The translations under genes and the position numbers were made by a program. Positions 1 through 11,486 of a stretch of DNA of 64,000 nucleotides are shown here, piece by piece; position 1 is the first letter of the stretch; each line of letters opens with the position of its first letter. The stretch comes from Bemisia tabaci. Lineage: Eukaryota; Arthropoda; Insecta; Hemiptera; Aleyrodidae. The DNA is taken from the NCBI RefSeq assembly GCF_918797505.1, contig NC_092793.1, positions 82,333,912 through 82,397,911 on the forward strand, in the 5' to 3' direction. Under the pieces are notes generated by a model. The model was given only the letters and a program-made list of their open reading frames with translations, did not search any database and was not told the DNA's origin.

Positions 1-23
1 TACTCCTACCTCCACCTTTAGGC

Positions 24-120
24 CAGTGGTGGATCCAGATTAAGTTGGAGGAGGGGGGGCATTTGCTAATGTCGAGAGGGGATCTGAGGGACACCCCCAG
101 AAAATTTTAAAAAAATAGCC
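24..120. mobile_element. Fragment with a hAT-like terminus
   Basis: A terminus reading CAGTGGTGGATCCAGA begins at 24 and is followed by a G-rich stretch. The same kind of CAGTGG terminus ends several complete short elements in this window. No matching inverted end is seen within about 1 kb, so this is either a truncated copy or a chance match. Confidence 0.35.
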
Positions 121-2478
121 CCCTCTAGATTGAATTTTAAGCAGTTTTAGCATAAAATTTGTGCATTATTTGGAAGTTGAACATTGACGAATAAAACCTC
201 CTTTACAGAAATATTATTTTCGTGTATGGACTATTTATTTCTAAGGTACTGAGTAACCGTCGGTTTAGTAAATTTTTGTTTTTATAGTTCTGGATTGAAA
301 TATTTCAGTAAATTTTGAGGAGCACTCTTTTTCTCCCTTCCCCCCTTTTTCGTCATCATGGGTGTTCAGCTATAGGGGACAAAGATTTCAGAAGAAATGG
401 GAAAAAATTATGAGATAGGAATTAAGGCACCCAGTAGAGAAAAAAAGGTAGACAAACTTCTGCCGACACCGTGAACTGTGAGAATAATCTCTAGCTTCCT
501 ACCCTATCGTTAAAGTCTCTAAAGAAGCGTCGAAACAAGCTGTATTAAACTCGTTAAATAAGTACCAAAAGGTTAATATTTCTTCGCCGTTTGTCGCGTT
601 TGCTGTGTTGATTTGATTTTTGGAGTATGCAACCTCAGCCTATTTAGATCCTAGCCCAATTGGTCACTGGGTAACTCCCGATTTTCCCCTTCTTTGTTCT
701 TGTTCTTCTCTTGTGTGATTCCGGGGGTGCCTAAGTTGTACGTTTGAGGGCTGTGCACTTTGTTTTATCTATTTGCACATCGTAATGATAAAAAACTCAC
801 TGCTCCCCACCCTAGCCATGATAAATGAGGAGCACAAAACTTCAACTTTGGCAATAAAAAAAGTAATAAAATATTGACTTTATAGAATGAAAAGGCAGAT
901 CGAGATTCAGTTCAAATCCAAGGGAGTAGGCAGACTGTTTCTTAGATGCATCTCTCGTGATCGAGAGCTACCTACACATGTTTCCACCTTTTTACACCGC
1001 ATATCTCGTACACCCGCGCTCCAAAAACAAAACCTTAGATTTCTTGATAACAAGCTCGTTTTTTTTTCTTGAAATCGGAATCCGGACCTACGTTGTCACA
1101 TTAGTTTCCCCAAATCCCTTATTGATTGAAAAAAGGTGAAGAAGTGCTGGATGTCTGGTTTAACTTGACACCCTGTCTCATTTTAAGCTCACAACCTCTG
1201 ATCTGCTTATCGGAAAAAAGCCCGACTGTGTCACCGATCCCCTTTAACTCTTTACAAATTGGTTTTAATCTACTTTCAATAGGGCAGCAGTCCAATTATA
1301 TCGACCCATTATCATATTAATCTAGGATTATAAATACATAGGGATAGATATCGCGTATCACGCATGCCGAGTCAACCTTGGGCAAGTCTGGCGGTTTCTC
1401 GGAAAGAGGTCCGGAATGTCTGCACTTATTTTTCTATCCCTAAAAGCAGGACCGGCCTCGCTATAACGACCTTTCCGTCCGCTCTAATTCGTCTCATTCT
1501 TTTTACAACGCGTCCTTCCCTCCGAGAACCCTCCCAGACTTCCATCTAATTACCGCCTTCTTCTCTCTCTCTTATATTTCACACTGATATTTCTTACTTG
1601 TAAAAATATAGAGGTAAGTAAGGATTCCTGTTTTTTTCATCCCCAAAATTAGATTTATCATTCGTTGCTGAAGTGTCTACTCTTTCTCTCTTCTAATCCA
1701 TTTTTTTTCTCCAGTGCTCTCGACAATAAGGAAAAAACTGGAATTATATTCTCTGGGACAAACTTACTTAAAATCACAGAGTATTTGGAATTGATGGGAT
1801 TCACTTTATCAGAATTTCATCGAAAAATCCTCCATGAATATCTTGTTATCGTCTGAGTTGAAATTGTTGTTACTGACAGTAGTCATAGTGGGCCACAAAA
1901 CAAGGCATGAACATAAGTATTCTTTACAAATTATTTTCGATTTCTTTCTTTCGAAATTTTGAGCAAAAAATGATTCTCATAACTGGAAGTCAGAAATCAA
2001 CTCCTTGGAGAAATCGACAAGTAATTTAAATACTGATTAAATGGAAATTAGGTAATACAAACGATGTCTGACGTTATTTGTATTTTTGCCGTCTAGCCAA
2101 TGTTAATATTGTAAACATAATATCTTGTTTAGGAGTCGATTTTCATACTTCACGTTGTGTGATTTGTTTTCCTCGTGAAAAAGGTGAGTATTCTAATTCA
2201 TATACCTTGCCTAATGATTTATTTTAGTATAATATGTAGGATTACAAAAGCAACGAGGAGCGTGTGGAAGTGATCCCTGTGGCGTTTCAGGCAAGTTGGC
2301 AACACTGTTAATACTCCATCCCAATCCATTGAATATATCGATCCTAGGTTAGACAGGCTACCTTCCTTAGAATTGATTGTTTATCATACATTCAAGAATT
2401 GCCACTGAGTGATCCTGATAATTTTTACTAGGAGAAGAAACAACTTTGAATGATGAGTCAGGAAAACACTCAGGAAGT
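121..2478. other. Unannotated AT-rich non-coding stretch
   Basis: No gene, structural RNA or clear inverted repeat was recognised. Open frames are 60-65 codons long, overlap in several frames and show no domain. A pyrimidine-rich block lies near 330-350 and another near 1500-1580. Confidence 0.5.
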
Positions 2479-3062
2479 AATTGAATCAGTGAGTTCGAAA
2501 ACACACCAACTCGGGTTTTTTTTCGATTTTCACTTTTTTACGGTTCAGTAACATTTATGGATAGACGCATCTGCAAGCAAAAGGAAATTCCGAAATTGCA
2601 ATCGGAAGTGCTCAAAACAGCGACGGGTAAAGGGAAAAATCAAAGTATTTCTATGGAGATACCAATTTTTGGCCATTACAAGGGAAAAGGGCGACCATCC
2701 GATTTTGCGGTTTTCTGTTTTCGGTTCAGTATAACTTGTACCAACAAGTTATATAAATTTTCAAGCGCTATTCAGGTCAAAAAATATAAATTTTTCTGGG
2801 CAGACTAAGACTATTCAGTATCTGAAAGTCGGTGAGAACGAAAACATACCAACTCGGAAATTTTTAAACGCTTAATTCTCTGTCATCAAACATGGTGTAT
2901 CGATTTCAACTTGGTGCTGTACAAAGTCTCTAAGTATTTGTACTTTGGCACCAAAAAGGTTTTTCTTAAAATAACTTCTTCGTCCGCTGCGCAGTTTTAG
3001 GTGTTTCCTGAACAATTCTTTTTTTCCGAGTTGGTGTGCTTTCGAACTCACTGATTCAATTG
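2479..3062. repeat. Inverted-repeat element, 36-bp arms
   Basis: The left arm (2479-2514) and right arm (3026-3062) are almost exact reverse complements, starting AATTGAATCAGTGAGTTCG. A third, diverged version of the arm lies inside at about 2815-2860, facing the same way as the left arm. This arrangement suits a non-autonomous DNA transposon or a composite of fragments. No target-site duplication could be assigned. Confidence 0.65.
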
Positions 3063-3140
3063 GAGACTCAAACGCAGCGTAAAAAAAGTAAACCCGACTG
3101 CCAATTCGTTCAGTCCATTTGACCATGACAGCTATTGAGA
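3060..3140. repeat. Single diverged copy of the 11.5-kb tandem unit
   Basis: This stretch contains GGAGACTCAAACGCAGCG, then AGTAAACC, then TTCGTTCAGTCC and GACCATGACAGC. These occur in the same order and spacing as in the repeat unit at 11487-11990, where the equivalents include GGAGACTTGAACGCTGCG and GACCATGATAGC. It abuts the right arm of the element at 2479-3062. Confidence 0.6.
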
Positions 3141-3714
3141 ATAGACCTGTTGCAAACCTTCGTTAGAGCAAAATAAGAGTTATGTTGCTCACATATAGAA
3201 AATGTCTCAAAAACCACGACGAGAGCATCGGCAAATTCTGAAATGCACTTCCAACTTCACAATCAGCGTAAAAAATGTGTATTTTTTTTGAGCTTCCCGC
3301 TTCAAAAACGATACCACATTACCACAGCACAGGCAGGGTCGGACTGGCTCGCATCTGAGGGCGCAGACCCTTGGCTGGTTTGAGGGGCGTAATGTGATAT
3401 TTCCTGGTGAAGGCAACCCCTACACGTGGAGAGGGGTTCATAAAATTTTGGCAAAGCAGCACATGTTTACGCTATTTTCAGGTTCACAGTTTATTAATCG
3501 CTCACAGTGAAAATTGCACAAGTGAACGTATTGAAGTAGCCGACAGACTTCTAAAATTAGAGAAAACATAAAAAGTCAAAGCCGCCTAGACGCATCCAAG
3601 CACCATTATTTCCAAAAAAACCGAGCCAGTGCTGCGAGCTTGAGACGTGGGTCTGCAAATCCATCCTAAAAAATAATTAGACAAGAACCTGAAAAAAGAA
3701 GAAAGAACGAGAAT

Positions 3715-4365
3715 CAACACAGCCGAAGGCAGGAAAGACGTATTCAGGCCTCTTTTTTAACTTTTCTCCCGAATCTGAGCGACACCTCATTGACAACATA
3801 TCGCGCATTGAGAGCTTACGCTTCGCGTCATCGCGCCTTCAATTTTTCAGATGCAGCACGGACGTCTATCAAGTACGAATAGTTGTATCTCTGCGCCGTC
3901 GTAAACGCGCATCTTTTCCTGCCCTCTATTTCAATACTGTGTTTGTTTGCGTTTGTCTTATTCGTAATGATGCTTCAAGCACTACGTGAGCAACACAGCC
4001 GAAGGTAGGAGAGATGTGTTCGGGCCTCTTCTTTAACTTTTCTTCCGAATCTGAGCGACACTTCATCGACAGTATTTAGCAAAGCATTGAGAGCTCACGC
4101 TTCGCGTCATCGCGCCTTCAATTTTTTAGATGCAGCACGGACGTCCATCGAGTACGAATAGTTGTATCTCTGCGCCGTCGTAAACGCTCATCTTTTCTTT
4201 CCCTCTATTTCAATACTGTGTTTGTTTGCGTTTGTCTTATTCGTAATGGTGCTTTTAACTAGTAGCATAGAGCAGAGCATAGCGAGCTCCCGATTCATGC
4301 CGCACCGCGTCTTACATTTTTCATATGCAATGTGGACATCCATCTTGCGCGAATAGTTGTATCGC
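3715..4365 (+). repeat. Tandem duplication, 276-bp period, plus a partial third copy
   Basis: The first unit (3715-3990) and second unit (3991 to about 4258) share long near-identical blocks, including ACACAGCCGAAGG, the stretch around GCTTCGCGTCATCGCGCC and the tract CAATACTGTGTTTGTTTGCG. A shorter, more diverged third copy follows at about 4284-4365. The two main units differ at scattered positions, so the duplication is not an assembly copy of one read. No coding frame runs through it. Confidence 0.85.
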
Positions 4366-5833
4366 GTTTACACTTTAGATGTCACTTATTTTTGAATTTC
4401 GTGATAAATTAAGGTTAGGTTTGCCCGAGATATGGTATTGTATGTCCAAACCAAGAGTCATTTTGAAAAGGAAGAAATGTGTTTAAAGGTTTCTCAATAG
4501 TCTATAAAGGGTGCGTATGTGTAAACATCGAACCGACCATCGCCTCTTCGCTACACATAGCGAATGAAGGAAGGGGATGATAAAGCGCCTGTATGTCAAC
4601 AAAAAGGTGAAAATTTCACAGAAAAGTGTTTACGCCTCAGAAAGTAGTTCTTGGACCTCTGTTCACCACTATAATGCATAAAAGCACCTTTCTTTACTCC
4701 TAACTCTATCTATTCTTGATATATATTCTTCTTATATATCAAAATATATATTCTTATTCTTATTCTATAATACCTATATTCTTGGTCGTAATTTTTGTTT
4801 CTCCTCTTATTTTGTTATCTGTCAGAGGGGCGCGTTTTCGTCGCGCCAAGGGGGGCGTATCTGCCAATGGCAGATTGGTTTTATGGCCAGTCCGAGCCAG
4901 AGCACAGGTGAAAATTTAGTTAGAGGAGTCGTTCCGCTAAACCCCTGCTCAATAGGATGTTTCGCAATAGTCATCATGAGCAACGCTTCCGCGCGTAAGT
5001 CGAAGGGGCACAAGGTCAATCAAGGCGGATATCTCTCAAAAATCGCAACGCGAGGAAAATGCGAATGTGAACACACCGATTGTTATTAGGTGGTTAGAAT
5101 CTCGCCCCATCACACGTGTTTTGGCCGATTGGCGTCGGCCATGTTGAATATTGAGTAGTGTTCTATTGAGCAGGAGTTAGATGGAACAACTTCTGTAACA
5201 AAATGTTCTCCTATGCCGTAATATAGTTTTTGGAGTGGCAAGCTAAAAAAAAAAGAAAAAAAAACCCGCACATTTCTTACGCAGATTGTGAAGTTAGGAG
5301 TGCATTTAAGACTTTGCTGGTGCGCTCATCGCGATTTTGGAGACATTTTCTATTTAGGAAAAACTCTTATTTTTGCTCTAGCAAAAGTTCACAACAAGTC
5401 TATTACTTTACTTGTTCAACTCTTTTAGGCAAGTGAGAAAATATTAGATGTAGGTTTTTTTAGAAGCCAAGATGATGCCGAGGTGGATGTGTGAATGTAG
5501 CCAAGAAAAAGAGAGGGTTCAGATGGTCTGGAAAACTCTTGATATGAAAATTTTCCTGAACATTTTCATTCTCGGTAAATTCTAGGAGTTTGTCAGAGCC
5601 TTAAGCCCAAATCATCTCCACCGGACTTGATTATCTGACACGCGATATGACGACAACATTGATTCAAGGATTCAAACGTAGCAATATTGCGATTTTTCTC
5701 CCTGTAAGTATAACGCAAATAGATCGGTGTATTATTTAAGGATTCCGAAAAATATCAGACTGGGCCAAGATGACGAACGCCGCAAATAACCGTCTTTATC
5801 TGAGATCATTCAAGTATTTGGCATCTTTGACTA
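4366..5833. other. Unannotated non-coding stretch
   Basis: No gene was recognised. A TATATTCTTAT-type low-complexity patch lies at about 4718-4785, followed by a GC-richer patch at 4826-4870 containing GGGGCGCG and GGGGGGCG. Nothing here forms a complete inverted-repeat element that I can see. Confidence 0.45.
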
Positions 5834-5877
5834 TATATATAAAAAAAAAAAAAAAAAAAAAAAAACAAAAAAAAAAA
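5834..5877. repeat. Poly-A tract after a TA microsatellite
   Basis: A short TATATATA stretch runs into about 25 consecutive A residues, one C, then more A. This is a simple repeat. It could be the tail of a retroposed sequence, but no retroposon body was recognised upstream. Confidence 0.85.
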
Positions 5878-6986
5878 CCTCCAGCAGGTAGCATGGCTTT
5901 TGAATAATGCTGTGAGTGCGTGTTTGATATTCATAGGTGTTGACAGGTCCTGCTATCGTCGACTTGTGAACGAGGACCTGGTGCGTAGGTAACATGGCAT
6001 GGCTACTGGATTTCGCACCTGCTCATTTTATATCACACTTCTTCAGTTTCGTCCGCCTTGATTTACATTCACCTTCTTTTTCGGCATTTCTGGTCGCATT
6101 AACACGAAACATAGTTTCGAAATTGAGAGTTACGAATAATTTTTTTCCGTTCCAACCTCATTTGTTTGACCACGAGTTGACAACCTCTTGGAGAATTCAC
6201 GGAGATACGAGCATGCAGAGTAGAGGTCGGTCTATGGATCCGGCGCTCTGAGATGTTATTTAGCTGTCAGTTTCGGTTTCCCTCAAACAATTTTTCGAAT
6301 CCCCGGACGGTTCTCACCGGTGCCCGCGATTTTCCCGTATTTTGATTAATTGCGGCAGCAGCAGATTCGCGAACTCGGCACACTTATGAAAACATCATGT
6401 TTCTACACTTCTGGTGTTGTTGAAAGCGGGTGATACTTATTCTTTTGTGAACAATTAGCGACAAGACATATGTATCCAATTCGTGTATCAACATATATCG
6501 TGTATAACAATTTCGTGTATCAATTCTCGCAGACACCACTCCAAGCCGAGGAAAAATATTTTAAACATAAAAAAAAAAAAAACAGTACACAAAAATCTAA
6601 AAACAAATAGAAATATCTATCCATCAAGAATGAGAAATCGCTGGATTGACTTGTACCAATATTAGGCGAGTTTTGAACATCCTAATCAGTGATATGCGTT
6701 TTCAAGGAAATCTTTGTGATTATGCATCTTGCCAGCGTTTTTTTTAAAATTCTTTTCTATGTATATTTTCCTTTGCACTGATGAAGGAGAAAATGACAGC
6801 ACTGAGCGGTTTTGTGGAGGAAGGGCGTATCCACCAAAATTTTGAAATGTTTTTAATTCTTGCCAACTCTCTCCGACCTCCCTCGCGTGGCCATGGTCTT
6901 ACTGTGGGTGGTACTTATTGTTAGAACGTCCTTGAATTTTTTGAGCGGCGAGATGAATTGATTGATGCTGATTTAACAATTTAATG

Positions 6987-7532
6987 GACCACTAGACAGG
7001 GTACGAATTTAAGCCATCTGATACGTGTTTCTTAACCAGAATTTTACGAAGAACACGATTCACACAACGAAAATTACTGAAACCAATTCCTAACGGAGAT
7101 ATTAACGTTTTTATTTCACACTGGTTACGAGAAATTTGAACTGGCCGCTCACAAGAAACTCAAAGCTCTACGTGAGTCAAATCGCGCACTACAATGGTTT
7201 CAGCAAGCTTCTCAATCGAGCAATGTTCATTTCCCACCATGTGTTGTTCAAACTATAAGGAATTTGCTATAGCTGAGCCAAAGCGTCAAGACTGAGGCTG
7301 CCAGATTTTTATATCGCTGAGACGTTTATGATAACGTTTAGCGCGCGATGTGAATCACGTAGAGCATTGAGTTTTCATGAGCGGGTGGTTTCAATTCACG
7401 CATCAAGAATCATTAAATATCTTCGTACGGAGTTAATTTAGATAATTTTCGTTGTGCGTATAGTGTTCTACGTGACATTTTGGTTAGGAAACATGTATCA
7501 GAATGCTGAAATTCGTACCTTGTCTAGTGGTC
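6987..7532. mobile_element. Foldback DNA element with very long inverted repeats
   Basis: The left end GGACCACTAGACA (6987) is mirrored by TGTCTAGTGGTC at the right end (about 7521-7532). The match continues inward for about 220 bp per side with mismatches: the arms share GTACGAATTT, CAACGAAAATTA and, further in, GCTCTACGTGA. No open frame of note lies inside, so it is non-autonomous. The flanks show no clear target-site duplication. Confidence 0.8.
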
Positions 7533-7814
7533 TAGTGTTAAAAATTATGTCCGACATGTTTCAAATGTACGTTTTGCAGTACCTAGTGGCAAGATAATTT
7601 AACCATGAGTGTGGTTAATTTGGCATTTTAATCAGCAATTTAACAAAAAAGGGGGCAAAAAAAGGGGAATAATGAAACAAAATAAAATCAAACAAAGAGG
7701 CTCCACCCGACACAACGGCCAAGTGTCATTGGTGGGTGTTTTATTTTCGTTTTTTGTTTGTTACCTATTTGTCTGTTGTTACCTGTTGTACACTAAAACG
7801 AGAATAAATTCATT

Positions 7815-7862
7815 TCAATACAATACAATTTCTAATACAATTCAATTCAATTCAATTGTTGA
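7815..7862. repeat. AATAC / AATTC simple repeat
   Basis: Pentanucleotide-like repetition: units of AATAC pass into units of AATTC, ending in CAATTCAATTG. Confidence 0.8.
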
Positions 7863-7984
7863 AGGAATGAAGTGTTTTCTCGAAAGCTGACTTTTGGCGG
7901 TTACGACCCTCTCCAAAGAAGACGTTAAATAGCTTTACGTGTTTTAGCGTCTGACGCGGGGGCATAGAGAATGGAGCGCGGCAG

Positions 7985-8180
7985 TGAGAAGCAGGCGAGG
8001 TAATTGATTTGCCAGCACCTCGAGAGTAACTGCGGCAGTGGAAGAGGGGAGGGGGACGGGGAGGCGTCGCGGCGCCTCGCGGAGGCGTCTTTGCTTCCAG
8101 TCTCGGCCCATACCTCCTGCGACGCCCGCTTTGATTGGCTGCCGCGACGCGACGGCCGGCCGCGCAGCCATAGCATAGCT
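7985..8180. promoter_or_regulatory. CpG-rich island, possible promoter or first-exon DNA
   Basis: This block is strikingly G+C- and CpG-rich (for example GGCGTCGCGGCGCCTCGC and GACGGCCGGCCGCGCAG) in an AT-rich background. It also holds TTTGATTGGCTGC, an inverted CCAAT-box-like motif. Such isolated islands often sit at promoters, but I see no TATA box, clear initiator or confident first exon. Short frames on both strands through it are low-complexity and are probably composition artefacts. Confidence 0.35.
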
Positions 8181-8214
8181 CACTCAGATCCGTAATGAAT
8201 TAGTTATTATAATT

Positions 8215-8582
8215 ATCGTCACTAGTGTTCGGGATTTTTTCGAAAAAATTAATTCGTCGAATCGCTTTGATTTTGTTCAAAAATCCGATCTCGTCGATTT
8301 AAATCGTGACAAAAAATCGATTCTCCGAAAAATCTATCCTAAAAAATCCGCACTCTTAAAAAAAAATTGGATACAAATGCCGGGAAGTTCGCTAAAATAT
8401 CGGTTCAGGAATCGACTCACGTGCCGATTTAATTCATGAGGATAGCAAAAATCGGAATTTTCGATTTTGAAGGAACAAATCCATATTTACATGACTAATC
8501 GAGCATAATAAAGCTGATGCGATTTAATCGATTTTTTGGTTTAAAAATCGATTCTTCTTTTTAAATCGAAATCAATCGAAAC
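8215..8582. repeat. A/T-rich ATCGATTTT-type repeat
   Basis: Many imperfect, oppositely oriented copies of AAATCGATTTT-like words occur (CGATTTAAATCG, AAAAATCGATTC, TTTAATCGATTTTTTGG). This resembles the interiors of the two elements at 17966-18289 and 39838-40209. Termini were not resolved. Confidence 0.45.
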
Positions 8583-8736
8583 CTCTGTAACTGCATACAA
8601 AAGAAGTGCAGGAGCCTTATGAACAGAACTATATTTTTCATGGTACCCGAAGTTTTCGGTCGTAATGACTGAAGTTTGTTTGAACTGAAGGTTTCGTCAG
8701 GCTCACTGAGGCTCGTATTTATTTGCTGAAGAGTCA

Positions 8737-9294
8737 GCCTCAGTGGTGTAGTGGTCAAGGCAGTTCGCTGCCAACACTGAGATCCCGGGTTCAATCCCCG
8801 GAGGTGACTGATACTTAAAGACACTTAAGTATCAGTCATCGTGACCGTGGATGACTATATGCCACTCCAACACCCTGTGACCCTTTGAGGTACCACGGTA
8901 GGAGAGGGACATAGTCACTCAGTAAGTAATCCGTCTGCGCACTGTTCGACTGAGTTGTGAAAAAAATCGGTGATCACTCGTAGTGTGCGCGACTGCCAGC
9001 GCTACCTATCAGTGGAGATTGAAACAACACAATCCAACTCGGTGGAGGCATGACCGTATTCTGAAAATCCGTTCTCTGCAGGGTCTGCCACAGTTTTTGA
9101 TAAGACCTACCGTTGGCCATCAGACGGCGGCTAGGCCTTGTGGGAATATAGAGGTTACTGAATGTGACAATAGTACGACGTTAAGGAGCACGGTCCAACT
9201 TCGGGGTGCACGACGGCAGTAGCCAGTTTTGCCTTGGCCCCTTGTGGGCGCCTCGCCGGTAAGCCTGGCCCTTACTTACTTACTTACTTACTTA
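8737..9294 (+). mobile_element. tRNA-derived SINE with (TTAC)n tail
   Basis: The head resembles a glycine-type tRNA. An RNA polymerase III A box, TGGTGTAGTGG, is at 8744-8754 and a B box, GGTTCAATCCC, at 8788-8798. The B box sits in an intact T-arm, CCGGG TTCAATC CCCGG. The acceptor stem no longer pairs, so it is not a working tRNA gene. Just after the head is a hairpin with 12-bp arms (8807-8818 and 8825-8836). The body runs about 450 bp with no frame of interest and ends in TTAC repeats at about 9270-9294. Head, body and short 3-prime tail are the normal order of a SINE, which would depend on a LINE reverse transcriptase encoded elsewhere. No target-site duplication was identified. Confidence 0.8.
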
Positions 9295-9299
9295 TCGAA

Positions 9300-9390
9300 G
9301 ATTTCGGTTGTCTGAATTAGAGACTTCGGTTGTCTGAACCAGACACCAGAGACCTCGGTTGTCTGAGCCCGAGTCTCCGGTTGTCTGTAC
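9300..9390 (+). repeat. Short tandem repeat, TTCGGTTGTCTGA core
   Basis: Four imperfect copies of TTCGGTTGTCTGA occur at about 9303, 9326, 9355 and 9376, at spacings of 21-29 bp, immediately after the SINE tail. Confidence 0.75.
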
Positions 9391-9699
9391 AGGAGGTTCG
9401 ATTAGCACGACCGAAAATTGAAACTGGAGTTCAGTCCATGTAGCCGAAATTTGTTTTCGGCGAAGATTGAGATAGGTTCGGGTAAACGCCGATGACCCAA
9501 ATCCGAGTATCCAGCGCCGGTGCGGTGATGAAGAAAGGGTTGAATGAAGGAGGTGTAGGAAAAAGAGCGGGAGCGGAGAGGGAGGTGGAGGAATAATTCC
9601 GATTATATGCTATATGTATGAGGTCTAGAAGGAGGAGAAACGTTGCATTATTAACGGAATGATATCACCTGCCATGAACCGATGAGCGGGAGACTGCGA

Positions 9700-9865
9700 T
9701 GGAGCTACTTGAGACGGCGAGAGCGCGACGACAGGTGCAGTGGCTCGCGCCTCACCTCAGCCTCCCCCCACCGCACCCCCCTTGCGCGCGCCGCGCGCGC
9801 CCGGGCCCGCACGTCCGTCGCGCGCCACGCCGCGCGCCGCCTCCTGCCCCACTGCGCGCCTTTTC
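9700..9865. promoter_or_regulatory. GC-rich, CpG-rich block
   Basis: A dense G+C block contains GCGCGCGCCGCGCGCGCCCG and repeated GCGCGCC, flanked by AT-rich DNA. Frames on both strands are arginine-, alanine- and proline-rich because of composition. It could be a promoter or 5-prime untranslated region, paired with the island at 7985-8180, or a GC-rich repeat fragment. No splice or initiation signal decides between these. Confidence 0.3.
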
Positions 9866-10048
9866 GCTTTTTTCCCTTCTTTTCGTATCTTTCATTTATT
9901 TTCTTTATATGACCCTCTCCTTTTTCGGCTAAGCGCCTCTTCCACTCACTTTCCATCCGGCTCCCGGCTGCGCAGACTGCGCAATGCGCTTGCGTCGCTG
10001 CATGCCTTTCTCAAAGTGTTTTCACCCGTGCCTTGTAACTTCTCTTAG

Positions 10049-10110
10049 GGTCTGACCATGAATTACGTAAGGCATCTTGGGGGAGGGGGTCAAGAGGTGC
10101 CTCGCAATTG
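10049..10110. mobile_element. One-ended fragment with an ATTACGTAA terminus
   Basis: The stretch GGTCTGACCATGAATTACGT followed by a G-rich tract resembles the ends of the elements at 38861-39416 and 57771-57956, which carry ATTACGTAA a few bases inside the terminus. No opposite end was found nearby. Confidence 0.4.
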
Positions 10111-10630
10111 CCTCACGAGGAGAGAATAGGGGGATAAGAAAACCTAACCTAAAAGTGCAAATAACTTGTACGTGTGATCTTATAGTTTTAAGGCATGTGT
10201 CTGTTCCTTGTTTGCATAGAGTACATAGAGTCGTAATACAATGAAGTGAGCTGAAGTCATGTCCTGGTCGACGGGTTCCGAGCCCGGTGTGCGCCGAGAT
10301 TAAGTCACCTTTTCGATTCATTTTAGATTTAAAATGACGGTTTATATTAAGTAATAACTCATTACTTCTTAGCTTACATCGGATGGCCATATACCCGTGT
10401 ATCAAAAACAATCGATAATGTATCGAGATGGAGATCTGAAACCGCACCAAAGTCATAGAATCCGTTGATTGGGAAATGCCTAAAAGTGGCGCCAGTGCCT
10501 CCATTCTTATTACGACTCTGTATGCTCTATGCTTATTTACTGCTTATTAAGCAGGCAAAAACAACAAGGGCGTAATTAAACTCCAAAAAAATTGTCTTGT
10601 ATTTAGGTATAGTCCCCGTTTCGACGCTCC

Positions 10631-10631
<1 letters not shown>

Positions 10632-10662
<31 letters not shown>
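10632..10662. repeat. Poly-T tract
   Basis: About 31 consecutive T residues. Confidence 0.95.
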
Positions 10663-10664
<2 letters not shown>

Positions 10665-11486
10665 CTACGCTCATAAAAAAAAATGTTTAAAACGCGGCAG
10701 GGGCTTTTTTTATCTCTACGGAACGAATCTTGTCGATGCGAAGCGAATGTGACATGGAAAAATTTTACGCTTTTATTCTTTTATCGTATCAACGCACTGT
10801 TTGACTAAGTCAGTTGGGAAAGAGACAGAACATGAAATATCGAAAGCCCGCTTTAAAACGAGGGTCGGTTTGCACTCCTGAATGAAACCGCAGCCTAAGT
10901 TGGGAACCCTCCCACCAATTTGAAGCATGTCTTTGATCAACTAAGTGGCGACGGCGAGAGTTTGCGCCGACTTCTTTGGCGGGCTCTCAGAGCCGGATGA
11001 AATTACTCTGAAATCACCTCTCTCGACGAGCCCCACGTTTTGACTTGGACGGACGTGGGAGTTGAAATCGATTCGGAAAGGTGAGAAACGATTGGAGGCA
11101 AATCATTGGCTCAGGTCAATATTGTTCTGTTAATGGATGCGATTTTGCGGTGGGGGCGTTGCCACTTTTACGCGTTGAGGAATTCTGCTTGCCAGTTGGT
11201 GCAATCGATGCTCATCATTTGGCCGATACATGCCGGTTGCTTTTTCAATTCCTATTAATTTTCAATGCGCTGATTCGAGAATGTCTGCAGTTGAAGATGG
11301 GCAGATTTTCAGCGGACGCTCGAAAATCAATGTGATCGTTTAACAAAGTTGTGAGACGTAGTCTACCAAAATGAAAACGAAAAGCTGCGTCATCTCTTGG
11401 TATGACCGTCTCCTGTTCGTGCGCGAACTACCGTCCGACGATGAAAAACTGATGAAAAAATGTTATTCTTAAACACCTTCAATGAG

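Noticed and set aside
8737..8810. Functional tRNA-Gly gene
   Set aside because: The promoter boxes and T-arm are intact, but acceptor and anticodon stems do not pair; it is the head of a SINE.
10255..10300. tRNA T-arm-like GGGTTCCGAGCCCGG
   Set aside because: No A box at the right distance and no cloverleaf; probably chance or a very old fragment.
10022..10504. Longest open frame in the window, 160 codons on the reverse strand
   Set aside because: No recognisable domain. Its end overlaps a transposon-end-like repeat (10049-10110), and no promoter, splice or codon-usage signal supports it. A frame of this length can arise by chance in 64 kb.
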